Shown here: positions 1 through 13,100 of the stretch, one piece after another
Position numbering within the stretch: position 1 is the stretch's first letter
Layout of the letters: every line of letters begins with the position of its first letter
DNA from: Helochares maculicollis
Taxonomy: Eukaryota > Arthropoda > Insecta > Coleoptera > Hydrophilidae
NCBI GenBank assembly: GCA_033557835.1
Contig: JAWQRO010000012.1
Span: 28,607 to 92,606 of the forward strand
Direction of reading: 5' to 3'
Length of the DNA stretch: 64,000 nt
The notes under the pieces: model-generated
What the model was told of the DNA's origin: nothing
The model's input: the letters and a program-made list of their open reading frames with translations, nothing else
Databases searched by the model: none
Made by a program: the position numbers and the translations under genes

Positions 1-1940
1 ACAAAACAATACTGGCATGTTTTATTTAATATGCAAAACAAGCACGGGCTCTCTCAGACAACAATGAAAAGATATCTTTGTCACTTCCAAACTACACCTC
101 TAATTGAAACCCAAGACTTTTAGTCTCATAATTCTTGTTATTTGATTGTCTATAGAAGTTACATTACTTTTAGTGTATAATATTAATAAAATCCGTAAAT
201 ATCGAAAAATTCATACAATGTCTATCGAGGAAGCAAAGATATCTTCCACAATTGCTTAATATGTTTTAACAAATTGCATCAACGACCCAACTGTTTTAAT
301 AAAAGAAAGAACCTTATTTGTAAATTAATTAAAAACAAATACATCTCAACGCCATTTTCCAGCCAAATATATTGAAGCACACACAGCGATTTACTCGGCC
401 AACTCACAATAAGCAAGTATGTATGTCTGTGCACGGAAATACATTTCGTAGAGTAGAAATTTAGATGGGAGCCAAGTTCGATATGGTATTCAATTTCCAA
501 GACCTTATCTAAAAACATTCACCAAATCATGAAAAATGGTAAAAGCATTCAGCCATCGACGTCAAGGAAAATGCAAATATGAAATCAGTTCGGTAGGTAT
601 TATCCGATGCATTCTCTCGCGCGCCGATGCAATTTATTTGAATCCGGTTTAGTTAATACGGAAGCACATGCAACGTATCAAAGCACTTAAGCTTCAGCAA
701 ACATTACCCGGCGAAAAGATACTGCGCTGAGGAATTACTAAAACTAATTTTTCTTGCATTAATATCAGCTCCGGTACGTGACTGTAGCCTTCAAGTATAC
801 TATTTGTTTCCTTCTTCATAACTTGTAGCTTGGGGTGCTTTAGTAGGGGGCGCTTTTAAAGAGGGGTCAAAAGTATATAGCTGCTCCTTGTTCTTAATTA
901 ACTTAAAATCTTCTTGAAAATGGCTCTGCGGTTCATTTTGCAACAAACGGGGATAAATTTTGTTTAAACTCTTTCGGGAAGAGATTTAATTAATTCGACC
1001 ACTTTCGGGTGGGAAAATAAAAGACTTGCAAACTCATTTGGAAAGAAAATTTAAATTTTGCTTTCTCATTTACCGTAACAGTGGGTACTATCACATGGCG
1101 CTTCGTTTTGTATATACGAAAAATGTTGCCGCTCGAAAAAAATTTGTTTTAAATGCGAGTCCTTTGATGTTAAATTTACGGGTTAAAGTTCTTAAGCTCT
1201 TTAATACAACGTACCTTTGTGCTGTGACTTCAAATGCAGCTCAAGTGTTTAAGATATCATTCTTTAATCTGTCTGTTATTTCATTTACATAATGTAAAAC
1301 AGCGCTTAACAAATGTTAATGACCACTAAAAAGGGGCAAAACATTTTTATCAGCGTTTGCTACTGCATGTAACATGAATTTAACCTTTCATATCACTGTT
1401 ACGCTGCTGTTCAAGTGTAACTTGAAATTATTTATCGGAATAGTTTATCAGTGTTTGTATTTGAAAATGTGGAATTAATTAGAATTTGTGTGGTCTAGAA
1501 TGTTGTGTTATTAAATGAAATAAATTTTATGTAGATTATCCAAATAGAATAATACATTTTGTTTTGGAAGTTTTCGTGTTGCCCATACAACTGTAATAAG
1601 CCAAAAAATAGTAGTGTAGCAGAAACTCTCTTGTTTAGAAGAATATAGCTATAGAGTACATTGGCTTTGCATTTATAGAATTTCATCAGATTTGTTTAGA
1701 TTGTGAATTTCCTGGTCAAGGTATAAATATTGTCGAGGCGCCCAACCAGCAACGTAGGCGTAAAGACGCGGATGTACGTGCATATATAAACATTCCAGAT
1801 AAAAATAAATTTAATCCTATTGAATTCTCTCTATGTGTATATATATTCGTTTCACCTATGTTTCTATATTTACACGTATAAGCTTTCGTCTGGGAAGCAA
1901 TCTTCTTGTTCTATCGACGAAACATTTGAGATTCTACCTA
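1..1940. other. AT-rich intergenic DNA
   Basis: Apart from the CTCF-type motif at 844 I see nothing. The short frames at 279-518 (-), 1026-1292 (+) and 1495-1686 (-) have no recognisable similarity. Confidence 0.6.
844..853 (+). promoter_or_regulatory. Candidate CTCF site (forward)
   Basis: TAGGGGGCGC followed by T is an exact match to the core YAGRKGGCGC used by insect CTCF and close to the vertebrate core. It is the leftmost of five exact matches in this window. Binding is not shown. Confidence 0.45.
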
Positions 1941-1972
1941 CACACACACTCACAAACGGATACACACACGAA

Positions 1973-2001
1973 CACGTGCTATCCCCCCAGGTCACGTGAC
2001 C
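1973..2001. promoter_or_regulatory. Paired E-boxes with CLEAR-type palindrome
   Basis: CACGTG at 1973-1978 is followed 20 bp later by CACGTG at 1993-1998. The second lies within the perfect 12-bp palindrome GGTCACGTGACC (1990-2001), the ideal site for MITF/TFEB-type bHLH-zip factors. A CA-rich stretch (1940-1975) precedes them. The two sites lie on the same face of the helix. Confidence 0.4.
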
Positions 2002-2009
2002 AACTACAA

Positions 2010-5000
2010 TCGCCAAGGTATTTGTCCAATCTCAGAGAAAAACATGTCGGAAAATTCCTCTCACATACTCGTTGAAATTGAATTTCATCTCAACAAAAAC
2101 CCTCCGGCCTGGAAAAATATAGCAATTTTAGAAGAAAAAAATGCATGATTAAATTTCAGGCCACGAACATCAGCCATCTCTGCGAATTTTCTGGCCGCAG
2201 TTTATGCAGAATGTAATGTCGCCAATTAGGAGGACGGGCGTCTGCGAGAGCCGCGCACTTAAATATCTCTGTTTAATTCGAAGGTTGTAAAAGAGAACCG
2301 AGTTTAAACTGGAAATTTGCATGGAACATGCTCTACCCGTTAACAATTAAAAATTGTCACGTAGTTACTTGATGAAAGAATTCTGTTTTTATTTTGGTGG
2401 TACACAAGAGCTGGAGAAACCCCAGTTTTTAAATTTCGAGGGGATCGTGTACACTAAACCGCAAGATCTAAGATCAAACTAGTTCATTTAAATTCCGCAT
2501 ACGTAGAAGTTTTGTAACCTGTAGGCTCATGCATCTACACTTTACTTCACCTAACAGAGGACATTCAATTAATTGGTTTTTCTACCACAACCAATTTTTG
2601 TTATATATTTGATTTTAAAAATAACAAACTTGGTAAATTGAATGCATCAAATGATTTACAAACAGCATTTCTTAGAAATCCTCCAACATCAAGGCGCCCA
2701 CAAAAAATACAAAGGATTCTTTGGCCTAGTATATCCATGCACAATAGTAGGTAGCTCTCCGTAACCTAACTGTAAACCGACAAAAAATATAACTATTTTA
2801 AGCAGTTGCATTCCGCTTGAAACTCGTTAAAACCCTTTTTAAAAGAAATCCTCGAGGGGCCCTGATTCCAAAAAGCCAAATTTTGTGTAAACGACTTTTT
2901 ATATTATGCAACTGGTCCAAAGCTTCGGAAGTGCTCATAAATAGCTGACTTTTCGTTCAGCACCATTGTCCTCCAAATCACCCAGTTGTAAACTAGTCAA
3001 ACCTTGAGGTTTTATTGCACAATAACATTCTTTGTGCTGCTGCTGCGATGGTGCGTGTATTATTTCAGGAGTACATTTAATGGGCAACCGTGTAAAATTT
3101 CCAAGAATTACTCGCCTAACCAGTCTTAATAAGCAGTGAGCTTATCTTAGCTAGTAAGCAGTTTATTGAAAAATAGTTGAAATTTTAATTTGAATTTATG
3201 TCTTTATTATACATTTAATTTACCCTAATGTGAATGCTGAAATGGATTTACTGGAGGAGATTACAGATTACTCTAAGAGATTTTCAATTTTTTTTTTCGA
3301 AGGAAGTTAATATTTTTTTAAGAATAATTACATTAAAACTAACGATGGTATTAATATGCATATCATATCCAAAGATATTATGGCTCTTGAAAAAATACAT
3401 ATGCAAAGTTAAACTACGTGTTCTAAACATTATCTCATCCGGTTTACTATACAACTTTTAGTTTAAAATTTGCTTTGTTAATTCTTACCACTAATTCGGA
3501 GACAATTTTTCTTTTCTCGTTTGAGTGTGTAAGTAAAATTAAATGACTGTGAGGTAGTGTAGCCTCAAAGATGAAACAAGCTTGTTTTGCGTAAAAAAAT
3601 CAGGTCATCAATAAAGAAGGCAAAGCAAATAATCATTTCTAGCAGCAATACTAATCAAGAAAATTGCTTTTTCCACCACATGAATACATATAGCGCCTTT
3701 GGGCATTGGTCGACGAGCAAAAAATAGATTCACTTATTCACGTCAATGGAAAATCAATATAATCTCTTTTCCTCGAACACATACACTGCACGAAATCACC
3801 CTTAACCTCGACTACTGCATTAAATAACCGAATCGAATCATTATTTTCTTCTTGTTCCAGGGAGTTGTGAACTTGCCAGCAACTTGAAATTCAATTGGTA
3901 AGTTTTGATACCATATTTGTTTAATTTGTATTTGTAATGTCTTGTAGGTTGTTTCGTTTGCTTAGTATTTTTCTAGGGGTGCGCAATTTTTTCAATGCTT
4001 GATTTTGTAAACCATTTATATCACGCTGCCAACATTTTCTCAATAGTCAATGCAAGCCATTCCACTCTGATTATATTCCCTTAATTTTGATCAAATCGAA
4101 TTGATGAATTCGGCAAATTGGAAGGCGTAACTGGGGTTGTTCAAAAGATAGGGGTATATTGCGGCAGCAATTCACGCCAAGAGATTGTTGTTTCGCTGGC
4201 TTATAATACTATCTAATAATAGAAAGAGCAAATAAGCCATTGCTAAGAGAATTTACATAAATATATGCTTGTTGCATAATAAATCGGAAATCGCCACAAT
4301 AGGAATGTAGAACGAAAAAGCATATAAAGTTAAGTTTAATTCTAATTTACTACACCCATCACATAATAGAAATAATTACAAATTCTGGGCCGCTAATCTG
4401 CTACAAACTTATACTTTATTGTGGCTCCAACACCGATTATATTAGTCTCTAACACTTTGGAATCAAGTGAATTAAATTCTGGTACAAATAATGTCAAAAG
4501 TTTTAGCCTTTACGTGTTAATCTTCTTTGTTAAAGAAAGATATTATTTGTAAGAAATTAGTCACATAAACTCACGAATACTACGTCTAAATCTTAGATAC
4601 ATATTATTTGGATTAATTCTAAAAACGCATGTATATTATTACGAGAGGTCTGTTTCCAGCAGAAATTTCTCCTTTTATGAACTGTATAATATTTCATTTA
4701 TTTGAAAGGGTCGATTATTGAGTTTTTCAAACTATACACTTCAGGTCACATTTTAAAAGACTTTCAGCTCCACTATAAAAAAGCGAATCTACAGGAATAT
4801 TAATGCTATTTTAAAATAATCTTTCCTTTTATATTAAAATAAAAAAATTGGGTAGAGCTCTTTTAAAAGTCCTGCTATAGGAAAAATCCACCATATAGGG
4901 TAATGTATAAAAATTCTACGTTTTCGCAGTATAAAACTTTAATTTCTAAAAATTTTAGCACCTATGATTACTTATTGAACCAGGAACAATCTTAAGGCTT

Positions 5001-6140
5001 GTGTCTTGTATCCCATGACATTTATTCTTTTAAAATTGGGCGTATAACTAAGATATTAGTTCTTGTTTTTAAGTAAACAACCAACTTGCCAGTCTGTGTA
5101 TCCAGCACCTTACAGAGACAGTTAATTCTTTTGCATTAGGTATTTAATTTGATCGTAATCTTTTTAGGATTATAATTTATGCGGATGTAGTTCTAATATT
5201 TAGTATAGAGTATTGATTTTTAATAAGATTTTAATCAACAATTTGTACCAGCAGATTTTTTTTTATTTGGTCTACTACAATCACTAGTTTAATTAATTTT
5301 TATAATTAATGAATGGCAAACACCAGAAGAATGAATAATTTTTATACACATACATGTTATAAAAATTTACAATAATTTTATTAGGTTCCGCCAAATTTCT
5401 CATTTTGTAGTTAAATACTATATTATGTTCATTATACCACAAATTCTAGCTGTTGTTTGATTTATTAATTACTACTATACTATGTATACTGCATATTATT
5501 TTTAAACATGCATGTACAAATATCATTATGGGAAATTTTTAACTAAATTTTATTAATTTCAAATCAAATTTCAAATTTTTATAATTTTATTTACCAACTT
5601 AGTTACTAGTTTTTACAGTGTATGAGTTATGAAATATATTAATTTACGGTGAGCTTAGCAGAATCAAACTGACAAAATAGCAATAAAATCTACCAGTACA
5701 TTATATATTTACAAATAGATCTACTTTGATCATTGGTGAAGCAATCTGTTTACGACAATTGTAATGGGAGGGCGATTTTGCTTTGATTTTAATCAGCAAA
5801 GTATTTTTCAGGCTCCTTTTATATTCACCAACCCTAATTTTTATATTACTATGTAAATAGAATGTTATAAATTGGACAATAGTTTAACCATTCGATACAT
5901 GTATATACCATATTATTGACAACAGCTTGTTTTATGAAATACTTATCCTTGCCCTATAATAGATATTGTAAGCAATATTTCTATAACAAGATTTATTTGA
6001 AGCGCTAATATCAACACTATTGCCTAATGTAACACAATCAAATTTTGAATTTCCTGTAGCATGTTGCAGAAAAATCAAACTTGTTAGAAAAGTGCAACAA
6101 ACTCAAGATCGCCGACCTCCAACTAAACTTCCAATAATAA
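2010..6140. other. AT-rich intergenic DNA
   Basis: No gene or mobile element recognised. 4700-5640 is especially AT-rich. The only notable item is the splice-site pair around 3861-3897. Confidence 0.55.
3861..3897 (+). other. Candidate 37-nt internal exon
   Basis: A pyrimidine-rich tract ending TTCTTCTTGTTCCAG (AG at 3859-3860) is followed 37 bases later by GTAAGTTTTG at 3898. Both are consensus-quality splice sites on the + strand, flanking a short segment without a coding signature. It could be an exon of a long + strand non-coding RNA such as the iab-8 host. GTAAGT is frequent in AT-rich DNA, so this may be chance. Confidence 0.2.
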
Positions 6141-6150
6141 AAGCGACAGG

Positions 6151-6439
6151 CGGTAAAAATAATGAAAATCGCAATAAAATTACTTTACGAGGCTGTGACA
6201 ACAAACACGAGGTGACGTTCGGGCGACGTAAAACACACTCCATTCATACCGGCAGCAAGTTGTAAAGTTGTAAAGCAATATCAAAACCCATCCGAAATTA
6301 GTAGAATGTCCCACATTTACAAATTACACTATAACGACCGTAAAAACGCAATAAACGCGGCGAATAAAATGGTTGAGGCAGGTCGGGGAGCGCGAGTCGT
6401 AAAACACTGTTATAGTCAGAAGTCGTACGCCATAAAACC
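6151..6439. promoter_or_regulatory. Cluster of posterior-Hox (Abd-B/Caudal-type) sites
   Basis: In under 300 bp the DNA contains GCAATAAAA (6171), CTTTACGAGG (6183), CGACGTAAAAC (6224), CCGTAAAAACGCAATAAACG (6339-6358), GCGAATAAAATGG (6360), GTCGTAAAA (6396) and GCCATAAAACC (6429). These are variants of the TTTATGG/TTTATTG/TTTACGA sequences bound by Abd-B-class and Caudal homeodomains. The block is also richer in G+C than its flanks. On a candidate Abd-B-side location it could be an autoregulatory or abdominal enhancer. The frame 6020-6265 lies here but resembles no known protein. Confidence 0.4.
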
Positions 6440-7008
6440 ACCGCGCCCAGTATTTTATAGACATCGGCCTAACAAACGCTAGTTACACCACACTTCCTTC
6501 CGTACACACCACACATACGGAAGACCTTGAACTTATTACCGGCACATTAAAATTATATGGCTTTTTTTAAAGAACCGGACGATGCCGACCTTGTTTCTCC
6601 CCGCAAAACCTATTCAAATCAATTTTCGTAATGGCGTCATTAGCAATCACTTTACAAAAATAAGGTTAATAAATTCCAGCTATATGTCTATAGTTCATAT
6701 GTACTTACCGTGTATCTTTTGTCAAAACGATAATTTGTGAAAAATCAATAGTTTGAGATGTATTATTTCCAAACGAACCCTAAAAATTTCAGATATCTTA
6801 GTGTTACGTAACCAAATCCAACAGGCATAATGTAACCTTTGACCTGAAACATCAAAGTAAAAAGCTTTCGCCGCATTTCAGACCAGCAACGTTAATAGTT
6901 ACCAAAGTAGGGACAATAAATTATCGCTTACTTTAGGGTGAGTTCCATACGTGATAGCAGTAGACCACACCCCCGTTGCTCCCCATTTCACTCCCTGAAA
7001 CTTCAACG

Positions 7009-7026
7009 GTTCTCATGAATGAGAAC
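7009..7026. promoter_or_regulatory. 18-bp inverted repeat
   Basis: GTTCTCAT-GA-ATGAGAAC is an inverted repeat with perfect 8-bp arms. It lies in a small GC-richer patch (6950-7030). I do not recognise the factor. Confidence 0.35.
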
Positions 7027-8128
7027 TAAAGATCTGTCTACACCAAGTTTGTCTTAACTGCCTCAAGTATAATTTGTGCAAAAGGGGAGAATCATGCACA
7101 AAAATTTATTCTGGCAGTTAACAGCAGCAGTCATTTTGTTGGCTCCCATTAGATTTGCATTTAAACAAACGACCAAATTAATGAGCTTAAACCCTTGAAA
7201 CGACTTGCTCTTTAGTCAAGGAAAAATACGAAAAATGTATGCTCAAATAATTTCAACTAGTACCATATAATAATAATTTGTGGCTGAGTACTATATTCAA
7301 ATGAAGTAAAGTTGTACTTACTATGTATCTATATGATTTACATGGCATGTTTACAACGATTTAAACATTTGAAGATTTAGAAGACGTGCGTGCCAAGTAA
7401 ACATATGTTTATTACTACAAAATGAACATAAATCATGCGTGAAAAAATATTTACACAAACTATAATAATAACGTGTAGTGCTGCCTCAAAAATGCAATGC
7501 ATTGTATCTATTGTTCATTGTATATGTGTATTATTTCCTTCCTTGAGTAATACTCAAATGATAATGATACATAAGCAAGAAAAATCCGAATTAAACATCC
7601 TCAAACGAAATCGAATGTATTACATCATAATTAAAGAAGAATTGTCACTTCTGACGAAGCTTATTCAATAATGGGTGAAACTGTAAAGAATAACAGCTAA
7701 TAAAACATTTTAAGCTACAAAATAGCGTCTAAATTATTAATCTACAGCTAAAGAAATAGACATATTATGTAGATTTTTTTATATATTAGTTTTTTGCTCT
7801 GCCTTTTTTAGTATCCTGCTTAGTAATAGCAATTCAACGGTCTTAATACAATATTGATGATACACTTATTGGTCCTCTATAAAATTATTGGTATAAATTT
7901 ATGAGCTGTTTGAATTTCCATAAGTTTTAATTTTTGACATGAACTTTTAATGAATAAACCTTCTCACTATACTACAAATCGCTTTAGCTTTAATTAAAAG
8001 TATGTACATTCAATCAGTATTGTTTCTTGCCTGACTTAAATTTCAAATTGACTTAAATTAAAACTGTTTCGTTTGTTGTTGTACAAAAGTGTAAACAAGC
8101 ATAAGTAATTTGCGTCTTACACCCGTCT

Positions 8129-8144
8129 GAATGAATATTCATTC
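8129..8144. promoter_or_regulatory. POU-dimer (MORE-type) palindrome
   Basis: GAATGAATATTCATTC is a perfect 16-bp palindrome whose core ATGAATATTCAT fits the MORE sequence that POU proteins bind as homodimers. Insect candidates would be Nubbin/Pdm or Ventral veins lacking. Confidence 0.4.
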
Positions 8145-9799
8145 CTTACTTGCTAGCCGCGTTTGTACTAGTAGACACATTTAACATATTCATTGACAAA
8201 ACACGTAATATGTAAGAACCTTGAGATGTTAATGTAGATGCTATAGACATGGTGAGTCAAATTTATAAAACAACAATGAGATTGATGTTATCTATTTTTC
8301 TTTATAATACCCAATTCAAGGAAAATATGCACCTCTTAACTATGTTTCATATTTTTTACTTTAGATATGAGAGAATCGCAAATTTCATTCTAGAAATATA
8401 TTTTGAATAGACATCCGTTTGTGCCGCTTATGACAACAAAAATGTAAGGTTTAATTAGCAACTGGAAAACAAACACTTTGAAATACTATTGTTCCAATTG
8501 CTGGTGAATCTTGCCAGGTCATGGCAAAGCAAATATTTTCATGTGGATAATATGGATACTCTAATATCTTCAGTTACTGTGTTACATTTCTAATTTATAA
8601 GAAATATGCCACTAAGCATTAACAAATCTAAACTTAATATTCAGTATAGAACTTTTGTGCAAGCTCTTAGATATATATTGCAATTAATACACATATAAAA
8701 ATAGTAAATACATATATTAAATATTTAATATAAAATGGCATAACTTAGAAATAAATAAAACCAATCAATAAAGCTTTACTTAATACATCATTGATAGACC
8801 GCAGAATTGTTGCGATTGAATTTAGTCAATAAGATCACACTATCCTGACTCTACAAATCAAAATATAGATATTGAGTGCAATAAATATTGCATTACGTTG
8901 CACTACGTAAAAATGCAAAAATCAAAATGCTAATTTGTAAACTACCTCTCTCGGAATACTTTTTACCTATGAGTGTGCGAATAAACTGGATCCGGTTATA
9001 ATTGCAAACATCAATATAAACCAACACGCATATAGGAATATCACATCAATGAAACAATTAGTTCACGTTAATAGAGCGTAATTGGTTTTGATATGCAAAT
9101 ATTTCAAAACTTCTACGTAATGTGACTATTGGTTCAAAAATAAATGTAAATTTACATATAGAGCTACCCACAAAAACCTATCATTCTAAAAGCATCAAGC
9201 TATCAACAACCTGCGTTATATCTAATGTCCAGCCAAATACCCTCGTTAATTATTTTATCAAGTGATCAGCCTTTCTTTAGAATGCCATAAATGCTTAAAC
9301 AAAACATGGAAACAGACAAATAAATCAGCAACTCTTCGTACTAACAAAACAAAATGGTAGGAGCAATTTTTTCCTAAATTCTTGAGGAACCCTTCTAATT
9401 GCAGGTATTTCAACTTTCACGCATGTTTTGTAAGCAACAACCTGTTAGAGAATCCCGGTTGTTCCAAGCAACGATTCATTGACTCTTAAAAGTTTTATGA
9501 GACATAAAAGTAACCGTTTATGAGGCACTTTCGGAGCTACGACCTCTTATACAATCAATCTCATTCATTTTCGCATGAGAGGAACCACATTAGAAATGAC
9601 AGGTGGTTTTATGACTACAAACACGCTTTTACTAACTTCAAAATTAACACTTTGAGTAACCAACTAGTCAATTTACTATTTTTTATTCCCGATCCATTTC
9701 CTATTATTTCGACGAAACCATATTCCTAGTTTCGCTCCCTGCTATTCTTGAAAAATATTTACGGTCTTGTTTTCTCTCTGAAAATTATAAAATACGGCT

Positions 9800-10160
9800 C
9801 TATTTTTGTGTGCCATTTGTGGTTTCGCCCGCGTTAAACTTGCAGGCGTACTTCGCTCAATTAAAGTTGAAGAAGTCTTGTTCTATCTATATTTCCGCAG
9901 CTTTTCGGATAACTCTGTTTTCTTCTCCAGTTTGCCGACCGACAGTTGGCAACATTTATCTTTTTATTCGCCACTCCCAAATCGCGATGGCCGCTTCTAA
10001 AACTCAGCCCTCCTTTCCATGATTGGTGCGTATCACGTTGCTGGGCCGAGCTTTCTCCAATAAATTATAACAGCTGCCTAACAAGCATCATGGCCGCCAA
10101 ACTGTCGACGAATGGGAACAGCGCTACCATGCTTACGGCCATAATGCCAACTTGATGACA
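9800..10160. promoter_or_regulatory. GC-rich block with repeated GCCAT (PHO-type) motifs
   Basis: This block is clearly richer in G+C than its flanks. It contains GCCAT cores (either strand) near 9813, 9986, 10090 and 10138, several as ATGGCCGC/ATGGCCGCC, similar to PHO/YY1 sites in Polycomb response elements. Three short overlapping + frames (9806-10155) follow from composition. The last part includes a 21-codon frame at 10090-10155 with a good start context. A Polycomb element or a non-coding RNA exon are both possible. Confidence 0.35.
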
Positions 10161-10199
10161 CAGTTCGACTGTTCTCCGAGAGGTGACGCTAGCTGCTTA

Positions 10200-13100
10200 A
10201 TCCTTTGGCGGGATTATTTTAAATTTATAAATCACTACATAATTCAAACGGGAGCTTAGAAAAAATAACTTTCTTCAAAGTGATGATAAGAAATATATAA
10301 GCCGCTATTTATTTTCTATTCTCGGAATTTTTTAGGAGATAATTTGGGCGTCTAACGGAAATACGACAGTGTTTTTGCAAATTAATTAATTATAAATGCT
10401 TATGAGTAATAAATTCCCACTGTAAGTAATATTTTACACAGACCGTTTTTTAGACTTTTATATCTCTCGTTGGCCCATACAAATGCATTAAAAATTCATG
10501 TACGTAGATCAAAATATTTTGCAAACGTCCATAAACAGCAATAATTTGTCCTATTTTGACTTCCAAAGTGGGTATTTAATCGCCTTGTTTATTTAACTGA
10601 TTGATGCGCTATATTTTGATGCTAGCATTAGGAACTCTGGCCATTTAAGTACAGGAATTCACGCCTTATATTCAAATAAGGCGCTCTCTCCTTATTTTGC
10701 ATAAACTATCTAGATTTGGCATTTTATGTACATAGTGGCGATAGTTACCGAAGTAATTTAGAGCCTAGATCTATCTATTGGACGTACTTAAATAAAATGT
10801 TAATTTCGCCGTAATTAACATGTGGTCGTTTGAGCCTAATTTATAACAGTGTTGAAATTTGAATAATTAAAAAATTACAGTAACTTACCATAAATATGTA
10901 AAATTAAAATGGGTGGATCTAAGATAATTTTTATGTGCCGAGGTTCCGAAACGAAACATTTTTCATCTCAAAATGTTTTATCTGTCGTTATTTCAAGGTG
11001 TGTTTTTTTATCATGAAATCGGCTGTCTTATGGCTGGTTTCCCAAATTAATGCATTTTCTGTGAGTATGAGCAGAGTAGTTAAATAGTGCTGGATAGTGC
11101 AAATAGCTCCAATTGTATGCTGCTTTCCTAAGTTTTAGTGTTAACAAAACTTTCTCTCTAAGCATTTTTCAAGAAAAATAATTATCGGTGTTTGTTGACA
11201 AATTATTTAAAACAATTGTATGGGAAATCTAAAATCAACACATTGGTTCTGTTGCCACTTCATTGACATTTTTATTTGATTTTATTTTGGAAGTGCTATA
11301 TCAATTCTTACACTCATATGCATTCTCCTTTATCAAATTAAGATTGTGTTATCCCAATTAGCAAAGAGGAACAAGATCTGTCAACATAATATAAATTTTA
11401 TTATAGGACTCGGCAGTACAATTATCTATTTATTGAATTCAATCTAAAATACTCGAGCTGTAGTTTAGCAGAAACTAATATTCCAAAAATATAACAAATT
11501 ACAAAACATTATTGCATTCAGGACGGGGAAATGACATATAACTGTAAAAAATTTTATCTAAGGATTGAAACAAATGATCAAAGAAAATTAATTTAGAATT
11601 TTTTTAAAATATTTATTGATATTGGGAACATTAGTTGATCTATCAATGTACTTGTATAAATGCTAATAGTATAATATAAACTTACTGTTTTCAAATGAAT
11701 CAGAAATGCTGATATTTATCCCTAAATTTGAAAAAGTCTAATGATATTAGCAAACGGAGAGACAACATTGCGCTCTGCGCCTCCACCAATTAGGCAGATA
11801 TGTGGAATTTGTGAAATTGAACCACATTATCGTATGTATTCATACAAAGAAATTTTACAATTTTCTTCTGCAGCACCTGAAATTGTACCTAAGAATGTTT
11901 GCACAAAACGTAACATCATACTGAGAGGAAAATATTTTATTTTTGTACACAAGTACACAAAATACGTTATAGCTAAAAGAACTAGTAAAACTGCGTAGTC
12001 CCAAAATTTTGAATGTTAAATTGAGAATCCCTGTATTGTAATTCGTAGAGTTTAGGGCTGAATATGTGTTTATGTTAGATATATAGAATGTATGGTCTTT
12101 TAATATCATTTTTAGATCCTAGGATCTAGGATTATAAAATCTTGAGTCGTAGGTACAGCATTTTACAATATCGAGTCTACGGCCAAGAAGATAGAATATA
12201 GACTCTAAAATGTAGTAAATGCTATAACTTCAGAGTACTATTTTAGACTTACAGCTCAACTATCTTTGTAAAATAGATACAAAAGGATAAATAATTTGTT
12301 TTATTCCTTGGAGAAGCCAATAAGATACCATTACTTATTTTTTTAGACAAAATTTGCAGATCTATCTCTTACATATACAAAATTTTGCCATCTAATGAGA
12401 AAGGTTATCATATCATGTTTAATTGTTTATTGATGCATAAACATGTGGAACTATAGTAGCACAATGCGTTTTCTTGATACAATTTTCTTCACATCAATAT
12501 CCCACAACAAGCTATTCAATTATTTGATAATTGAAATTGACATATTTTAGATAGTTGTGGTTCATAAATTAAATAATTATATAATGCCATTTTTGTGAAA
12601 TTGTTGTGATTGCATCACGTTATCAATAACCAGTTGAACGCACCGAAAATTTCAGAAGCAATTGTTGAGTAAAATCTTTACTCATTAAGTATGTTATATA
12701 TGTTTTGCAATAATTGTTGAAATTGAGTGATCAAACTCCATATTTTAAATTCTTTCTAGTTGTAAATTTTCTAATTCTCTGTAACTAAATGATATTTCCA
12801 AGAATGTTGTATATTTCCATATAGTATAAAACTGCAATAATGTATTACAATAAACAGCTCATCACTCCAGATAGTTCACCAGTATGTTTAACAACATTTC
12901 TGGATCTTAAGTTAACGAGAATTTCTTGATTGTGGTTTTTCTAAATTTCAAAATACTTTATACAGAGCTACTGGCGTATATAATCCCATTTGACCAAATC
13001 AAATTTAATTTACTGTTTCAATTGGATACAGAAAATCGCTATTTTACCTAGAACTAACTGAAATAAATCACCTAAGCATATTGCAGCTATAGGACTTAAT

